The position numbers and the translations under genes were made by a program. Below the pieces are notes generated by a model. That model searched no databases and was not told the DNA's origin. It saw nothing but the letters and a program-made list of their open reading frames with translations. Positions 18,353 through 29,294 of a stretch of 64,000 nt of DNA are shown here, piece after piece (position 1 is the stretch's first letter; each line of letters opens with the position of its first letter). The DNA comes from Marinobacter sp. MDS2. Lineage in GTDB: Bacteria > Pseudomonadota > Gammaproteobacteria > Pseudomonadales > Oleiphilaceae. The stretch spans positions 434,001-498,000 of the forward strand of contig NZ_JAVAJF010000002.1 in NCBI RefSeq assembly GCF_030718085.1, written 5' to 3'.

Positions 18353-18865
18353 ATGCCGGTTTTTCTTTTTCTGTTTATTGTCATGCCCGTTGCTGAACTG
18401 GTGGTGCTCATCAAAGTGGGGGGCATGATTGGCGCGCTTAATACCATTGCGCTGGTGTTCCTGACGGCCATTGTCGGTGCCTGGCTGCTACGAAAGCAGG
18501 GGTTGCAGACCTTGTTGAGGGCGAATCAGCGCCTCAACAGTGGTGAGCTGCCCGCGAAAGAAGTGGCGGAGGGGCTGATTCTGGCGGTAGGTGGCGCGAT
18601 GCTGCTCACCCCGGGCTTTATCACCGATGCGTTTGGTTTTTTCTGTTTGTTACCCGGAACCCGGCATTGGCTGGCGGGGCAGGCGATGAAGCGCATGGTG
18701 GTCGCAGGGCAAAGCCGAAGCTTTCATTTTCAGTCCGGTGGCGGGTTTGGCTCGGGCCCCTTTGGACCGCAGCGGCCGTTCGACCGAAACGCCGGCGGTG
18801 ACATCATTGAAGGCGAGTATCAGGATCAGACCGAGGCGGACCGGGACAAGTTGGAAAAAAAGTAA
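18353..18865 (+). CDS. fxsA: FxsA family membrane protein
   Basis: A 170-residue protein beginning MPVFLFLFIVMPVAELVVLIKVG, the FxsA N-terminus. GAGG stands a few bases before the ATG at 18353, which is preferred over an upstream in-frame ATG at 18293. Hydrophobic stretches near residues 3-20, 25-42 and 75-105 mark the membrane domain; the last 50 residues are Gly/Phe/Arg-rich then acidic. FxsA was named for suppressing phage F exclusion of T7 when overproduced. Lying directly upstream of groES is common in gammaproteobacteria. Confidence 0.92.
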   Translation: MPVFLFLFIVMPVAELVVLIKVGGMIGALNTIALVFLTAIVGAWLLRKQGLQTLLRANQRLNSGELPAKEVAEGLILAVGGAMLLTPGFITDAFGFFCLLPGTRHWLAGQAMKRMVVAGQSRSFHFQSGGGFGSGPFGPQRPFDRNAGGDIIEGEYQDQTEADRDKLEKK

Positions 18866-18885
18866 AAAATTTTCATCGTGGGGTG

Positions 18886-18912
18886 TTGAAAACGTATTCG
18901 ACAGCCCCATTT
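18886..18912 (+). promoter_or_regulatory. Sigma-32 heat-shock promoter of groES-groEL
   Basis: TTGAAA at 18886-18891 is followed after 13 bases by CCCCATTT at 18905-18912, a near-consensus RpoH promoter (CTTGAAA, 11-15 bases, CCCCATnT). It lies about 150 bases before groES. Confidence 0.88.
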
Positions 18913-19062
18913 AAGTTGCACAGATTCGCCGCAGGTTGAAAAGCTCTGACTATCAGATGTTTGGAGACCGGGCAGTTTGTCGGGTCCGGGTTTTCCGGCC
19001 AGACATTTTTTAACAAGCAATTGTCATTGCCACATTAATCTGACTATTGGAGAAACCGAGCA

Positions 19063-19350
19063 ATGAAGATTCGTCCGCTACACGACCGTGTTGTTGTGCG
19101 CCGTAAGGAAGAAGAAGAAAAAACTGCAGGTGGCATCGTGCTGCCGGGTAACGCTAAAGAGAAGCCGTCTCAGGGCGAGGTAATCGCAGTGGGCAACGGC
19201 CGCATTCTCGAGAATGGCGAAACTCGTTCACTGGCAGTCAAAGTGGGTGACACCGTTGTTTTCGGCCAGTACGCCGGCAATACCGTGAAGGTAGACGGTG
19301 AAGAGCTGCTCATCATGAGCGAGAACGATATCTACGGCGTGCTTGAGTGA
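19063..19350 (+). CDS. groES: Co-chaperonin GroES
   Basis: A 95-residue 10-kDa co-chaperonin beginning [14 protein letters not shown], with the mobile loop [21 protein letters not shown] (about residues 20-40) that contacts GroEL. It caps the GroEL folding chamber in the cytoplasm. First gene of the heat-shock operon behind the sigma-32 promoter; groEL follows after 75 bases. Confidence 0.98.
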   Translation: MKIRPLHDRVVVRRKEEEEKTAGGIVLPGNAKEKPSQGEVIAVGNGRILENGETRSLAVKVGDTVVFGQYAGNTVKVDGEELLIMSENDIYGVLE

Positions 19351-19407
19351 TCGCATAAGCGACACGCACGAACGAACATTTATCCGATCGATCAAATTTC
19401 GGTTTAA

Positions 19408-21087
<1,680 letters not shown>

Positions 21088-21125
21088 GCATCATGTAACT
21101 GATTCACCCGCGTTCATCGCGTTCG

Positions 21126-21160
21126 AAAACCCCGAAAGTCTCTGGCTTTCGGGGTTTTTT
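21126..21160 (+). terminator. Rho-independent terminator after groEL
   Basis: AACCCCGAAAG pairs with CTTTCGGGGTT around a 7-base loop and runs into T6. Confidence 0.93.
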
Positions 21161-21241
21161 ATTGGTTACTCCGTAATCTTTCTTAATTCTCCGGTAGGCG
21201 TAAGGCATAGTGTTTGGGTAAATCGAGCCACTGTGCTATGT

Positions 21242-21256
21242 TACACTGAGTGATGT
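21242..21256 (+). promoter_or_regulatory. Candidate operator shared by the SDR and monooxygenase/hydrolase genes
   Basis: TACACTGAGTGATGT, about 100 bases before the SDR start, matches 13 of 15 bases of a site on the opposite strand at 23176-23190 in the next promoter region. The match suggests one regulator for the three genes; that regulator is not seen nearby. Confidence 0.55.
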
Positions 21257-21356
21257 TTAGAAGTTTAAGGTTTTCTTGTGAGGGTATGGGCGCTTGATGC
21301 GCTGACGTACCCCTCAAAAAAAACAGTCGAATTCATATTTATCGGAGTTCTCATCA

Positions 21357-22199
21357 ATGAAAAGTTTGCGAAATAAAGTGGCGGCCGTCACTGGAGCTGC
21401 GTCTGGTATTGGACAAGCCCTTGCTCTAGCCCTTGCGAAGGAAGGTTGCCACCTCGCGTTGAGTGATGTGGACCCCGTCGGGTTGAAGAAAACGGTATCC
21501 GAGCTGAAACAGTTCGATGTCAAAGTGTGTCATGACGTACTGGATGTGTCTGACCATGCGGCGATGAAAAGGTGGGCCGACAACGTTGTTGATTATCACG
21601 GTAAGGTAAATCTGATTTTTAACAATGCCGGTGTGGCGATGGGCGGTACCGTCGAAGAAACCCCGTTGGAAGATTATGAATGGATCCTGAATATTAATTT
21701 GTGGGGCGTGATATATGGTACCAAGGCTTTCTTGCCCTATATAAAGTCGTCGGGTGAAGAAGGGCATGTGGTAAATATTTCAAGTGTGTTTGGCTTGTTC
21801 TCGCAACCCACACAAAGCGCTTACAACACTTCAAAGTTTGCAGTGAGGGGATTTACGGAATCGCTTAGACAAGAGCTGGATCTTGAAAAAGGGAGGGTGT
21901 CAGCGAGCTGCGTCCATCCAGGCGGTATTAAAACCAACATCGCCAAAAATGCGCGAATGAACAAAAGCGTGGAGAGTATTGCCAAGCAAGCCAGCGCTGA
22001 GGAGGTGCGCGACCAGTTCGAGAGTCTTTTCATAACCACGCCAGAGAAAGCGGCGTCAGTTATTCTGAACGGTGTAAAGAAAAACCAGCGCAGAATATTG
22101 ATAGGGCCTGACGCCAAGCTGTTGGACGTTATGGCGAGAGCGTTACCGGCTTCGTATCAAGCCTTGGTGGAAAAGTCGCTGGCTTTCACCGCGAAATAG
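21357..22199 (+). CDS. SDR family oxidoreductase
   Basis: A 280-residue classical short-chain dehydrogenase with TGAASGIG (residues 13-20), NNAG, NISSVFG and the catalytic YNTSK. After the core comes a C-terminal extension of about 40 residues, as in long-chain aldehyde/alcohol-type SDRs. It begins a cluster with a membrane-type metal-dependent hydrolase and a flavin monooxygenase, a set common in alkane or fatty-compound degraders. Base composition is somewhat richer in A+T than the flanking groEL. Substrate unknown. Confidence 0.88.
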   Translation: MKSLRNKVAAVTGAASGIGQALALALAKEGCHLALSDVDPVGLKKTVSELKQFDVKVCHDVLDVSDHAAMKRWADNVVDYHGKVNLIFNNAGVAMGGTVEETPLEDYEWILNINLWGVIYGTKAFLPYIKSSGEEGHVVNISSVFGLFSQPTQSAYNTSKFAVRGFTESLRQELDLEKGRVSASCVHPGGIKTNIAKNARMNKSVESIAKQASAEEVRDQFESLFITTPEKAASVILNGVKKNQRRILIGPDAKLLDVMARALPASYQALVEKSLAFTAK

Positions 22200-22258
22200 C
22201 AACGCTGAACAAGAACGCGGAAAGTAGAGGTTACCGTCCGCGTTCCAGTATTTCGTCA

Positions 22259-23116
22259 TTAGGCGGCTAAGCCTTTCTGGTCAGTAAGAAATTGATCTAT
22301 TTGCTCCAGATACTCGCGGTTGTCGTGATCCCACGGGTGAAAGTCGGGTCGAAAGTAATCCAGATAATTGCCGATTTGACGGCGCAGTAATCCAATATCT
22401 CCCATCGTGTATCTGAAAAAGTTCTTCCAGCCGTCCCAGTTGGTGATTTGCCCCTCATTGCGCAATGCAGCAATAAACGCAGGAATCGTTAACCCCCAAA
22501 AAATCACGGTCGCAGTAACGAAGCCGGCACTTCGGCCTAGGTAGGCTCCTGCGCCTTTCCCCATGACGACATCCCAAACGTCATAAGCAACGGCTTTGTG
22601 CTCGGTTTCTTCCAGAGCGTGCCAGCGCCACAAAGCGGCATATTGCGGGTCCGCGCCTTCGGTGGCAAGTGGTTCGGATAACACTCCGTCAGCCAACAGG
22701 GCCGTAAAATGCTCCAAAGCGATCGTCGATGAAAGCCCGAAAGATTTGGGTGCATGCTTGGTCGCGCTTTTAAGCAGTTTGGTCACTACCCGTTCAAACG
22801 TTCTGGCGGCCGGCGTTTTGGCTAAGAACGCGGAATTGTACTCCTCATGTTCACGACCATGCATCGCCTCTTGACCAATAAAGGCTGTGACGGCTTTTTT
22901 TAGCTCAGGGTCTTCAATTTTGTCCCGGTAGGCTCGAACGCTATCGATAAAGAACCGCTCACCGACAGGAAGAATGGTTGAAAAAATATTGAGGAACGTT
23001 GTGAAAACCGGGCCGCCAGAATAGTGCCACTCACTAATAATCTGTGGATCCAAAGCGAACTGAATGTCGCGTCTCGTTGGCATTAGCATCGGTGTGTTCT
23101 TGTTCGGCTGACTCAT
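22259..23116 (-). CDS. Metal-dependent hydrolase family protein (PF10118-like)
   Basis: A 285-residue protein from the ATG at 23116, which has GGAGG 6 bases upstream. Motifs of the family are visible: GQEAMHGREHEEYN (about residues 90-103), ALEHFTALLADG, and the pair WRWHALEETEHKAVAYDVWD (about residues 165-184), rich in His and Glu for a metal site. The pattern of paired E..H residues resembles a di-iron helical bundle. It is divergent from the flavin monooxygenase across 160 bases. Function in the family is poorly known. Confidence 0.85.
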   Translation of the reverse strand: MSQPNKNTPMLMPTRRDIQFALDPQIISEWHYSGGPVFTTFLNIFSTILPVGERFFIDSVRAYRDKIEDPELKKAVTAFIGQEAMHGREHEEYNSAFLAKTPAARTFERVVTKLLKSATKHAPKSFGLSSTIALEHFTALLADGVLSEPLATEGADPQYAALWRWHALEETEHKAVAYDVWDVVMGKGAGAYLGRSAGFVTATVIFWGLTIPAFIAALRNEGQITNWDGWKNFFRYTMGDIGLLRRQIGNYLDYFRPDFHPWDHDNREYLEQIDQFLTDQKGLAA

Positions 23117-23175
23117 ATTAGCCTCCAAATGGCGTTGATTTTTTACGTGCACCAATTGATTACCTGTACAACGTT

Positions 23176-23190
23176 ACATTGCTCAGTGTA
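23176..23190 (-). promoter_or_regulatory. Candidate operator in the hydrolase/monooxygenase divergent promoter
   Basis: Read on the minus strand: TACACTGAGCAATGT. Extended by one base it is an imperfect palindrome (TACACTGA against TACATTGC on the other arm, 6 of 8). It lies between the two divergent starts and matches the site at 21242-21256. Confidence 0.55.
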
Positions 23191-23276
23191 GCATTGTCTA
23201 GAGTTTGAATTCTCTCTGGCTGGAGTGATAGCTGCGGAGGGTAATTCTGTCATGGGCCAGTTGGCGCGGAGATAAT

Positions 23277-24785
23277 ATGAGTAAGCACGTTGATGTATTG
23301 ATCATAGGGGCCGGCTTGTCTGGGATAGGGGCAGCTGCTCATCTGAGAAGACATTGCCCCCAAAAGACATTTGCGATCTTGGAAAGTCGATCGTCTATGG
23401 GCGGCACTTGGGATCTGTTTCGCTATCCGGGTATCCGGTCAGACTCCGACATGTTCACGTTGGGCTATAGCTTTAAACCATGGACAAATGAGAAGAGCAT
23501 TGCCGACGGCGCTTCGATCCTGAACTACATAAAGGAGACCGCTCGCGAATACGGCATCACAGAGCAAATCACCTATGGAATGCAGGTTGTCCGTGTCGAG
23601 TGGAATAGTGCGCAAGCGCAATGGAAAGTTATTGCCATTCTGAACGATAGCAACGAAGAGCATGTTTTCACGTGCAATTTTTTGATGGGTTGTACGGGTT
23701 ACTTTAACTACGAGGCGGGTTATACGCCTGAGTTTCCGGGCATTGAAAAGTTTAAGGGGGAGGTTGTTCATCCCCAGAAATGGACGGATGACATTCAGTA
23801 CAAAGGTAAAAAGGTCGTCATTATTGGGAGTGGCGCTACGGCCGTAACCTTATTGCCTGCGATGAGTGGCCAGGCGGAGCATGTCACTATGTTGCAGAGG
23901 TCGCCAAGCTATGTGGCTTCTGTCCCGGAGAAAGATCATATTTCCATTGGTTTACGTAAGGTTTTGCCCGAGAAGCTGGTCTATAAATTAGCTCGGGCAA
24001 GAAACGTGGGTGTCCAGCTTGGCGTTTACCGGCTTTCCAAACAAAAGCCTCAAGCGGTTAGGCGCCTTCTGCTGATGGCCGCCAAGCGCCAGCTAGGCAG
24101 CGATTTCGACATGACTCATTTCTCACCTCACTATAATCCGTGGGATGAAAGGTTGTGCGCGGTACCCAATGGCGATTTATTCAAAGCGTTGAAGCAAAAA
24201 CAAGCTTCTGTAGTTACTGATCATATCGACAGCTTTACCGAGCAAGGGATTCGGCTGAAATCCGGTAAGGTACTGCAAGCCGACATGGTTGTTACAGCGA
24301 CTGGATTGGATATGAAAATATTCGGTGGAGTCACGCCTGTCGTCGATGGACAGCCTGTGAATATCGGTGAATGTCTGATCTATAAAGGCTCCCTGGTCAG
24401 CGGCATGCCGAATTTCTCTATGACGTTTGGATATACCAACTCATCCTGGACGTTAAAAGCCGATCTGATAGCTGAGTATTGCTGTCGCCTGATCAATTAT
24501 ATGGACAAACAAGGGATCCCTTACTGCGTCCCCGAAGCCAGGTGCGATGAATACTCGGATGCGCCGTTTCTAGACTTGCAGTCAGGATATGTGGCTAGGG
24601 CCAGGCATTTGTTGCCGAGGCAAGGTAATAGCGGCCCGTGGAAGGTCATACAAAGTTATTTGCACGACACTGCGGTGATTCGTTTTTCAAAGGGCAGCGA
24701 GTCCGGGTTGAGGTTCGCAAAAGCAAGTCCGAAGAAAAAGACAATAGCCGCCTTGCTGGGCCCGGTAGGCCTCAAATTTTCCTGA
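23277..24785 (+). CDS. Flavin-containing (Baeyer-Villiger-type) monooxygenase
   Basis: A 502-residue flavoprotein. It has the FAD loop GAGLSGIGAA (residues 11-20), the GGTWDLFRYPGIRSDSD segment (about 42-58), the monooxygenase fingerprint FKGEVVHPQKW (about 159-169), and a second NADPH loop GSGATAV (about 182-188). This pattern is that of Baeyer-Villiger/EthA-like enzymes that insert oxygen into ketones or oxidise sulfides using NADPH and O2. It is divergent from the metal-dependent hydrolase and shares a candidate operator with the SDR, suggesting a joint oxidation pathway. Confidence 0.93.
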   Translation: MSKHVDVLIIGAGLSGIGAAAHLRRHCPQKTFAILESRSSMGGTWDLFRYPGIRSDSDMFTLGYSFKPWTNEKSIADGASILNYIKETAREYGITEQITYGMQVVRVEWNSAQAQWKVIAILNDSNEEHVFTCNFLMGCTGYFNYEAGYTPEFPGIEKFKGEVVHPQKWTDDIQYKGKKVVIIGSGATAVTLLPAMSGQAEHVTMLQRSPSYVASVPEKDHISIGLRKVLPEKLVYKLARARNVGVQLGVYRLSKQKPQAVRRLLLMAAKRQLGSDFDMTHFSPHYNPWDERLCAVPNGDLFKALKQKQASVVTDHIDSFTEQGIRLKSGKVLQADMVVTATGLDMKIFGGVTPVVDGQPVNIGECLIYKGSLVSGMPNFSMTFGYTNSSWTLKADLIAEYCCRLINYMDKQGIPYCVPEARCDEYSDAPFLDLQSGYVARARHLLPRQGNSGPWKVIQSYLHDTAVIRFSKGSESGLRFAKASPKKKTIAALLGPVGLKFS

Positions 24786-24916
24786 ACTTTGGGCTGGGGG
24801 CAATCGTCCCCGCTCGCTCAGTCCAACAGGGCCCTCGTTCTGATACCGGGACGGAGTGATAGCGAAGATTGATGTACAAGAAAGTTCAGTTTTTTGCCCT
24901 GCTTTGGTTTGTATAG

Positions 24917-24954
24917 AAAACCCCGCGCTGGATCACATCCACGCGGGGTTTTTT
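24917..24954 (+). terminator. Rho-independent terminator
   Basis: AAAACCCCGCG pairs with CGCGGGGTTTT around a 14-base loop and runs into T6. It ends the monooxygenase transcript ahead of gspN. Confidence 0.88.
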
Positions 24955-25026
24955 GTTGCTTTAATCATGCGCTTGGCAATTGTGTTTGTTAGACTCGGCA
25001 ACCGACTTACAAATGTGCACGATGTA

Positions 25027-25818
25027 ATGAGTGAAGATTCCCCAAAACCTTTTTTTCGCCCTGGCAAGTTCATCTTGCTGTTGCTGCTTGGGGTGCTTGT
25101 CTTTGCGGTGACGCTCGTCATTAGAATGCCTGTTGGCTGGGCATGGCATCAAGTGTCGGGGCAGGTTGACCTTCCGCCCCAGGTACAAGTGCGCCAAGTG
25201 TCCGGGAGTGTGTGGAGTGGCGCGGCTAAAGTGCATTTGGCGGGCTTTCCTGCGCGGCTTCAGTGGCAACTGGATTGGCCGTCGTTAACGGATCTGACCT
25301 TGCCGATCGCGTTTTCAGTGTCTTCATCACAATCTCGGTTGCAAGGTGTGGCGACTGGCGGCTGGCCCGGTCATTTTGAGGTAATGGCTGGCGGGGTGGT
25401 AACCGTTGCGGAATTCAAAGACCTGATCCGTCAGAGCGGAGGGGCAATGATCGAGGGCAAGGTGGCCATTGAGCATCTGAATCTGCGTTGGGCTGAAGAT
25501 CGCCTACAACACGCCGAAGGCGTGGGGCGCTGGGATGGCGGCATGGTTACCTGGCCGATGGGGAACCAGACGGGGCAGGCCCGCTTCCCCCCGATGCAAG
25601 CCAACCTGGATACTGTTGAAGGCGGTGTTGCACTGGATATTTTGGAGCAGGGCGGTGACGGCCCCGCAGCGGATGCCAGCATTCTTTGGAATGGCATGAT
25701 GGAAATTCGTGTGTACAAGCGCATGGTTGATTTGGCACAACAACCTTGGTCTGGCAACAGCAAGCCCAGTGATGTGGTGTTCCGGGTGAAGCAACCTCTA
25801 TTGCCGGGAGGCCTTTAA
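25027..25818 (+). CDS. gspN: Type II secretion system protein N
   Basis: A 263-residue inner-membrane protein. The start at 25027 (MSEDSPKPFF) is taken because the longer frame reads through the terminator. One helix near residues 12-32 is followed by a periplasmic domain with VSGSVWSGAAKVHL and the repeated beta pattern of GspN. GspN is an accessory, often dispensable, part of the type II secretion machine. gspC begins 1 base after it and gspD follows, so the three form an operon. No clear ribosome site precedes the ATG. Confidence 0.85.
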   Translation: MSEDSPKPFFRPGKFILLLLLGVLVFAVTLVIRMPVGWAWHQVSGQVDLPPQVQVRQVSGSVWSGAAKVHLAGFPARLQWQLDWPSLTDLTLPIAFSVSSSQSRLQGVATGGWPGHFEVMAGGVVTVAEFKDLIRQSGGAMIEGKVAIEHLNLRWAEDRLQHAEGVGRWDGGMVTWPMGNQTGQARFPPMQANLDTVEGGVALDILEQGGDGPAADASILWNGMMEIRVYKRMVDLAQQPWSGNSKPSDVVFRVKQPLLPGGL

Positions 25819-25819
25819 C

Positions 25820-26686
25820 ATGTCCGGCTTCCCCGTAAAAACACAAGAACGGCTGTCTCGCTCGCTGGCGAACCTGCTTCTCGTTCTGTTGGTTGTGTAC
25901 CTGGGGGTAGAGCTTGCACGTATGGCCTGGTGGTATGTCTGGCCCGATCAGCCGGTGCCCGAATTGTATGGGCAGGTATCCGGGGCGCAGGGTACTTTAA
26001 GGGGGGGGGATCTGGCCCCCATTGCCGGTTATGAAATGTTTGGCCGGTCCGAGTCTCAGGCGGGGGTGGCGGACGTGATTCGGGAAACCGCTCCGGAAAC
26101 AGGTCTGAGATTACGCCTGGAAGGGGTGTTGATAGGGCAGCGTCCGGAAGACTCCGGTGCTATAGTTGCCGGAAGCAATGGAGAAACTGAATACTACCGC
26201 GTAGGCGATACATTGCCGGGCAATGCGGAACTTGCCGAGGTTGAACCAGCGCGAATCTTGATAAGACGGGGCGGGCGTTACGAATCGCTGGCCTTTGAAG
26301 AGGTTCTCGGCGTTGAAGGAATTGTGGCTGAAGCGCCGGAAGAGCCATCTCGGCCAGCAGGCTCTCCTGATGACTTTCTGGCCAATGCCAGGGCTCAGCT
26401 GGATACTCAGGGGGCCGCGGCTCTCAGGGCTTACGGGTTGAGTCCGGCGAGCGACGATGGTCAATCCGGATATGTGTACGATGGCTCGAACGCCATGTTG
26501 AATGCCGTTAATCTGAAGCCCGGTGATGTGATCACCGCTCTGAACGGCCAGCGCTTGGGCGACTTCGCACAGGATAAAGCGCTGTTTGACGAATGGCGCA
26601 GTCAGCCAAGGCTGGATATAGAAATAGAACGTAACGGAAGTCTACTCACGGTCAGTTACGCCATTCCCGAGCAATGGCGTAACTGA
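25820..26686 (+). CDS. gspC: Type II secretion system protein GspC
   Basis: A 288-residue protein with a short cytoplasmic start and one membrane helix (about residues 18-38). The homology-region domain LRLEGVLIGQRPEDSGAIV...YRVGDTLPG (about residues 94-135) binds the secretin. A C-terminal PDZ domain (LNAVNLKPGDVITALNGQRL, about residues 225-250) recruits substrates. It links the inner-membrane platform to the GspD secretin. gspD follows after 32 bases. Confidence 0.93.
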   Translation: MSGFPVKTQERLSRSLANLLLVLLVVYLGVELARMAWWYVWPDQPVPELYGQVSGAQGTLRGGDLAPIAGYEMFGRSESQAGVADVIRETAPETGLRLRLEGVLIGQRPEDSGAIVAGSNGETEYYRVGDTLPGNAELAEVEPARILIRRGGRYESLAFEEVLGVEGIVAEAPEEPSRPAGSPDDFLANARAQLDTQGAAALRAYGLSPASDDGQSGYVYDGSNAMLNAVNLKPGDVITALNGQRLGDFAQDKALFDEWRSQPRLDIEIERNGSLLTVSYAIPEQWRN

Positions 26687-26718
26687 CCGGGTAATTCAAT
26701 ACAGGACGACACCGCCAG

Positions 26719-28668
26719 ATGTATAACCATAAAACAAACATCCTCAGGGCTCTCTTATTTGTTCTTCTACTGCCGTTAATGGCGGTGGCACAGGCGCAGG
26801 AAGAAACCTGGAGGCTGAATCTCAAGGAAGCCGATATACGGGCCTTCGTAACCCAGGTTGCGGACATCACGGGCTACAGCTTTGTGGTAGACCCGCGAGT
26901 GAAGGGCAAAGTCACGGTGCTGTCGAGCGCACCGATGAACAAAGACGAAATTTACGATCTCTTTTTGGCGGTACTGAACGTGCACGGCTTTACTGCCATT
27001 CCTGGCGAAGAGGTCGTGAAAGTGGTGCAACAGGTGGATGCTAAACAATCCGCTGAAATACTGGATCGGTTTAACGCAACACCCTCTGAACAACTGATTA
27101 CCCGGGTTATCCAGATTGATAACGCCAATGCGCTGGAGTTGGTGCCGATTCTTCGCCCTTTGGTTGCTAAATACGGGCATTTGGCCGGAGTGGCGGCGGC
27201 CAATGCCCTGATCGTGAGTGACCACTCATCCAACATTCAACGCATCGAACAGATCGTTCGTGAGCTCGACAGCCCCTCCCGTTCTGAGGTGGAAGTCATC
27301 CAACTTCGTGAAGCTTGGGTTGGCGACATGGTGAAGTTGCTGCAGGAATTGGCGCCAAGTGAATTGGGCCGTGCCGGTAACGACAATGTAGCCAAAAAAT
27401 ACAATGTGACGGCCGATGAACGCAGTAATCGCCTGATTCTGCGCGGCGACGAAGTCTTCCGTGAAAAGATGCGAGTGCTGATCCGCAAACTGGACCAGCC
27501 CTCCGCAAGCGGCGGCACAACCAAAGTCATCCGCCTACGCCACGCCGATGCAAAAACCCTGACTGAGATTCTCAAAGGCGTGATGGGTGAAGCTATTAAA
27601 GAAAGTGGCGGTTCCGGCGGCGCAGGCGGCGGATCCGGTAACCCGAACAATAACTTTGCTGTTTTCGCGGATGAGGGATTGAACGCTTTGGTGGTTCGTG
27701 GCGATCCGTCCTTGATGCAGGAAGCGGAACAGATTGTCTCTCAGTTGGACGTCCGCCGTGCTCAGGTGATGATTGAAGCGGCGATTGTAGAGATCAGTGA
27801 CGAGCTGGGTGACCAGTTGGGTGTTCAATTAGCGGCCGGCGACGAATCTGCTTCCTCTTTGCCGGTGCTGGGCACCAACCTTACCAGCGGTTCAGGCATG
27901 GTTGGCTTAAACTCGGTGATCGGTGCCTTGGTGGGCGATGTGGTTCCGCAGTTGGGCGGTGGTGTCACTGTTGGCGCAGGCAATCGTGACGAAAATGGCA
28001 TTACCTGGGGTGTGTTGATTCAGGCACTGTCCTCAGCCTCGGCGGCAAACCTGTTGTCTACGCCGAGCATCATTACTCTGGATAATCAGGAATCCGAAAT
28101 CATTGTGGGCCAGAACGTGCCGTTCCGTACCGGGCAATCTACCGTCACCGGCGATGGGACAACCAACCCGTTCACCACCATAGAGCGGCGCGACGTGGGC
28201 CTGTCACTTAAAGTGACGCCGACCATTAGTGCCGATGGTTTGGTGCGCATGGTGGTCGAACAGACTACCGAGGATATTTCGGCGACGACAGTAACCGGAG
28301 CTTCCGATTTGATTACCAATAAGCGGGAAATCAAAACCACGGTACTGGCAGACGACGGCGAAACTGTTGTGCTGGGTGGGCTGATCAAAGACGATTACCA
28401 GGTGAACAAGAGCAAGGTGCCGCTGTTGGGCGACATTCCATATCTGGGCCGGCTGTTCTCTTCGGAGAGTGAAAGCCGTGTTAAACGCAATTTGCTGGTG
28501 TTCCTGCGCCCGACCATCATGCTTGGAAAGCAAGATGCGACAGCAGCGACTCTGCAGAAGTTCAACCGGTTGTGGGATGTGAATCTGGAGGTTCGCGAGA
28601 AGCTGGGCCTCCCGGAGCCCGAGGCTGAGCCGGCTGTAGAGATGCTGTTTGATGGGCGCCGCTATTAA
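26719..28668 (+). CDS. gspD: Type II secretion system secretin GspD
   Basis: A 649-residue outer-membrane secretin. After a signal peptide (about residues 1-27) come the N0 domain (WRLNLKEADIRAFVTQVADITG), the N1-N3 ring domains with a Gly/Ser-rich insert near residue 300, and the secretin core with PFRTGQST and VLGGLIKDDYQ. It forms the gated channel through which lipases and other exoenzymes leave the cell, plausibly a route for exoenzymes. gspE to gspM are not next to it. Confidence 0.96.
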   Translation: MYNHKTNILRALLFVLLLPLMAVAQAQEETWRLNLKEADIRAFVTQVADITGYSFVVDPRVKGKVTVLSSAPMNKDEIYDLFLAVLNVHGFTAIPGEEVVKVVQQVDAKQSAEILDRFNATPSEQLITRVIQIDNANALELVPILRPLVAKYGHLAGVAAANALIVSDHSSNIQRIEQIVRELDSPSRSEVEVIQLREAWVGDMVKLLQELAPSELGRAGNDNVAKKYNVTADERSNRLILRGDEVFREKMRVLIRKLDQPSASGGTTKVIRLRHADAKTLTEILKGVMGEAIKESGGSGGAGGGSGNPNNNFAVFADEGLNALVVRGDPSLMQEAEQIVSQLDVRRAQVMIEAAIVEISDELGDQLGVQLAAGDESASSLPVLGTNLTSGSGMVGLNSVIGALVGDVVPQLGGGVTVGAGNRDENGITWGVLIQALSSASAANLLSTPSIITLDNQESEIIVGQNVPFRTGQSTVTGDGTTNPFTTIERRDVGLSLKVTPTISADGLVRMVVEQTTEDISATTVTGASDLITNKREIKTTVLADDGETVVLGGLIKDDYQVNKSKVPLLGDIPYLGRLFSSESESRVKRNLLVFLRPTIMLGKQDATAATLQKFNRLWDVNLEVREKLGLPEPEAEPAVEMLFDGRRY

Positions 28669-28695
28669 TCGCTGAGCGTTAACAAAAAGCCCGTT

Positions 28696-28730
28696 CCCGG
28701 CACACTTCGTGGCTTGCGAGCCGTGCCGGG
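28696..28730. other. GC-rich hairpin after gspD
   Basis: CCCGGCAC pairs with GTGCCGGG, enclosing an inner GGCT-TGCG-AGCC hairpin. No T-run follows, so it may be a weak terminator or an mRNA 3' stabiliser. Confidence 0.45.
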
Positions 28731-28814
28731 CCGAGTATTACTCAGGCCTAAAGTGACCGTAATACAAGGACCACCAAGTAGGAACGAGCATGTTCCTTCC
28801 GCCGGTCCCTAAGA

Positions 28815-29249
28815 TTACTCCGCCATGTGAATGCCAGTACCGCCCATTTCCTCGGGAATGTCCTTTAGTTTGGGGAGTCCGTCATGCACCGGCAGTACGG
28901 ATTCCTGATAGTGCACATGTACCCCAGGCTGGTATGAGAACCCGGGGATGATAGCGGCATAGACATCCGTTAAACCCATCGACGGGTGTTCGGTCATCAA
29001 GTGGCCACCGCAAATTTTGCACCATTTTCGGCAACTTTCAGGCGTCTTGTTGTAAGTGCCAATGTTGGCCTCACCCTGTTGAATGGTAACGGCTTCAGTC
29101 TTCCACAGGGAAAAGGCGTTCACCGGGCTCGCCGACCAATGTCGGCAGGAGTCGCAATGACAGTAGCCCATGGCTTCCGGGTTGCCCCTTACGGTTAACC
29201 GGACAGCGCCGCAAAAGCAGCATCCGTCCCAGGAATTTTGTTCGTTCAT
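28815..29249 (-). CDS. GFA family protein (Gfa-like zinc-binding)
   Basis: A 144-residue protein of the glutathione-dependent formaldehyde-activating-like fold. It shows the zinc cysteines C-x-C-G (residues 11-13), CHCDSC (about 30-35) and a later CKICGG (about 77-82). Many GFA proteins have no known substrate, and the direct role in formaldehyde is doubtful even for the founding member. It lies 45 bases downstream of a nitrilase on the same strand and is probably cotranscribed. Confidence 0.88.
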   Translation of the reverse strand: MNEQNSWDGCCFCGAVRLTVRGNPEAMGYCHCDSCRHWSASPVNAFSLWKTEAVTIQQGEANIGTYNKTPESCRKWCKICGGHLMTEHPSMGLTDVYAAIIPGFSYQPGVHVHYQESVLPVHDGLPKLKDIPEEMGGTGIHMAE

Positions 29250-29294
29250 GATACACCTCCAGCTTACTGGTTCGTGTTAGGGAATTCGTCGATC

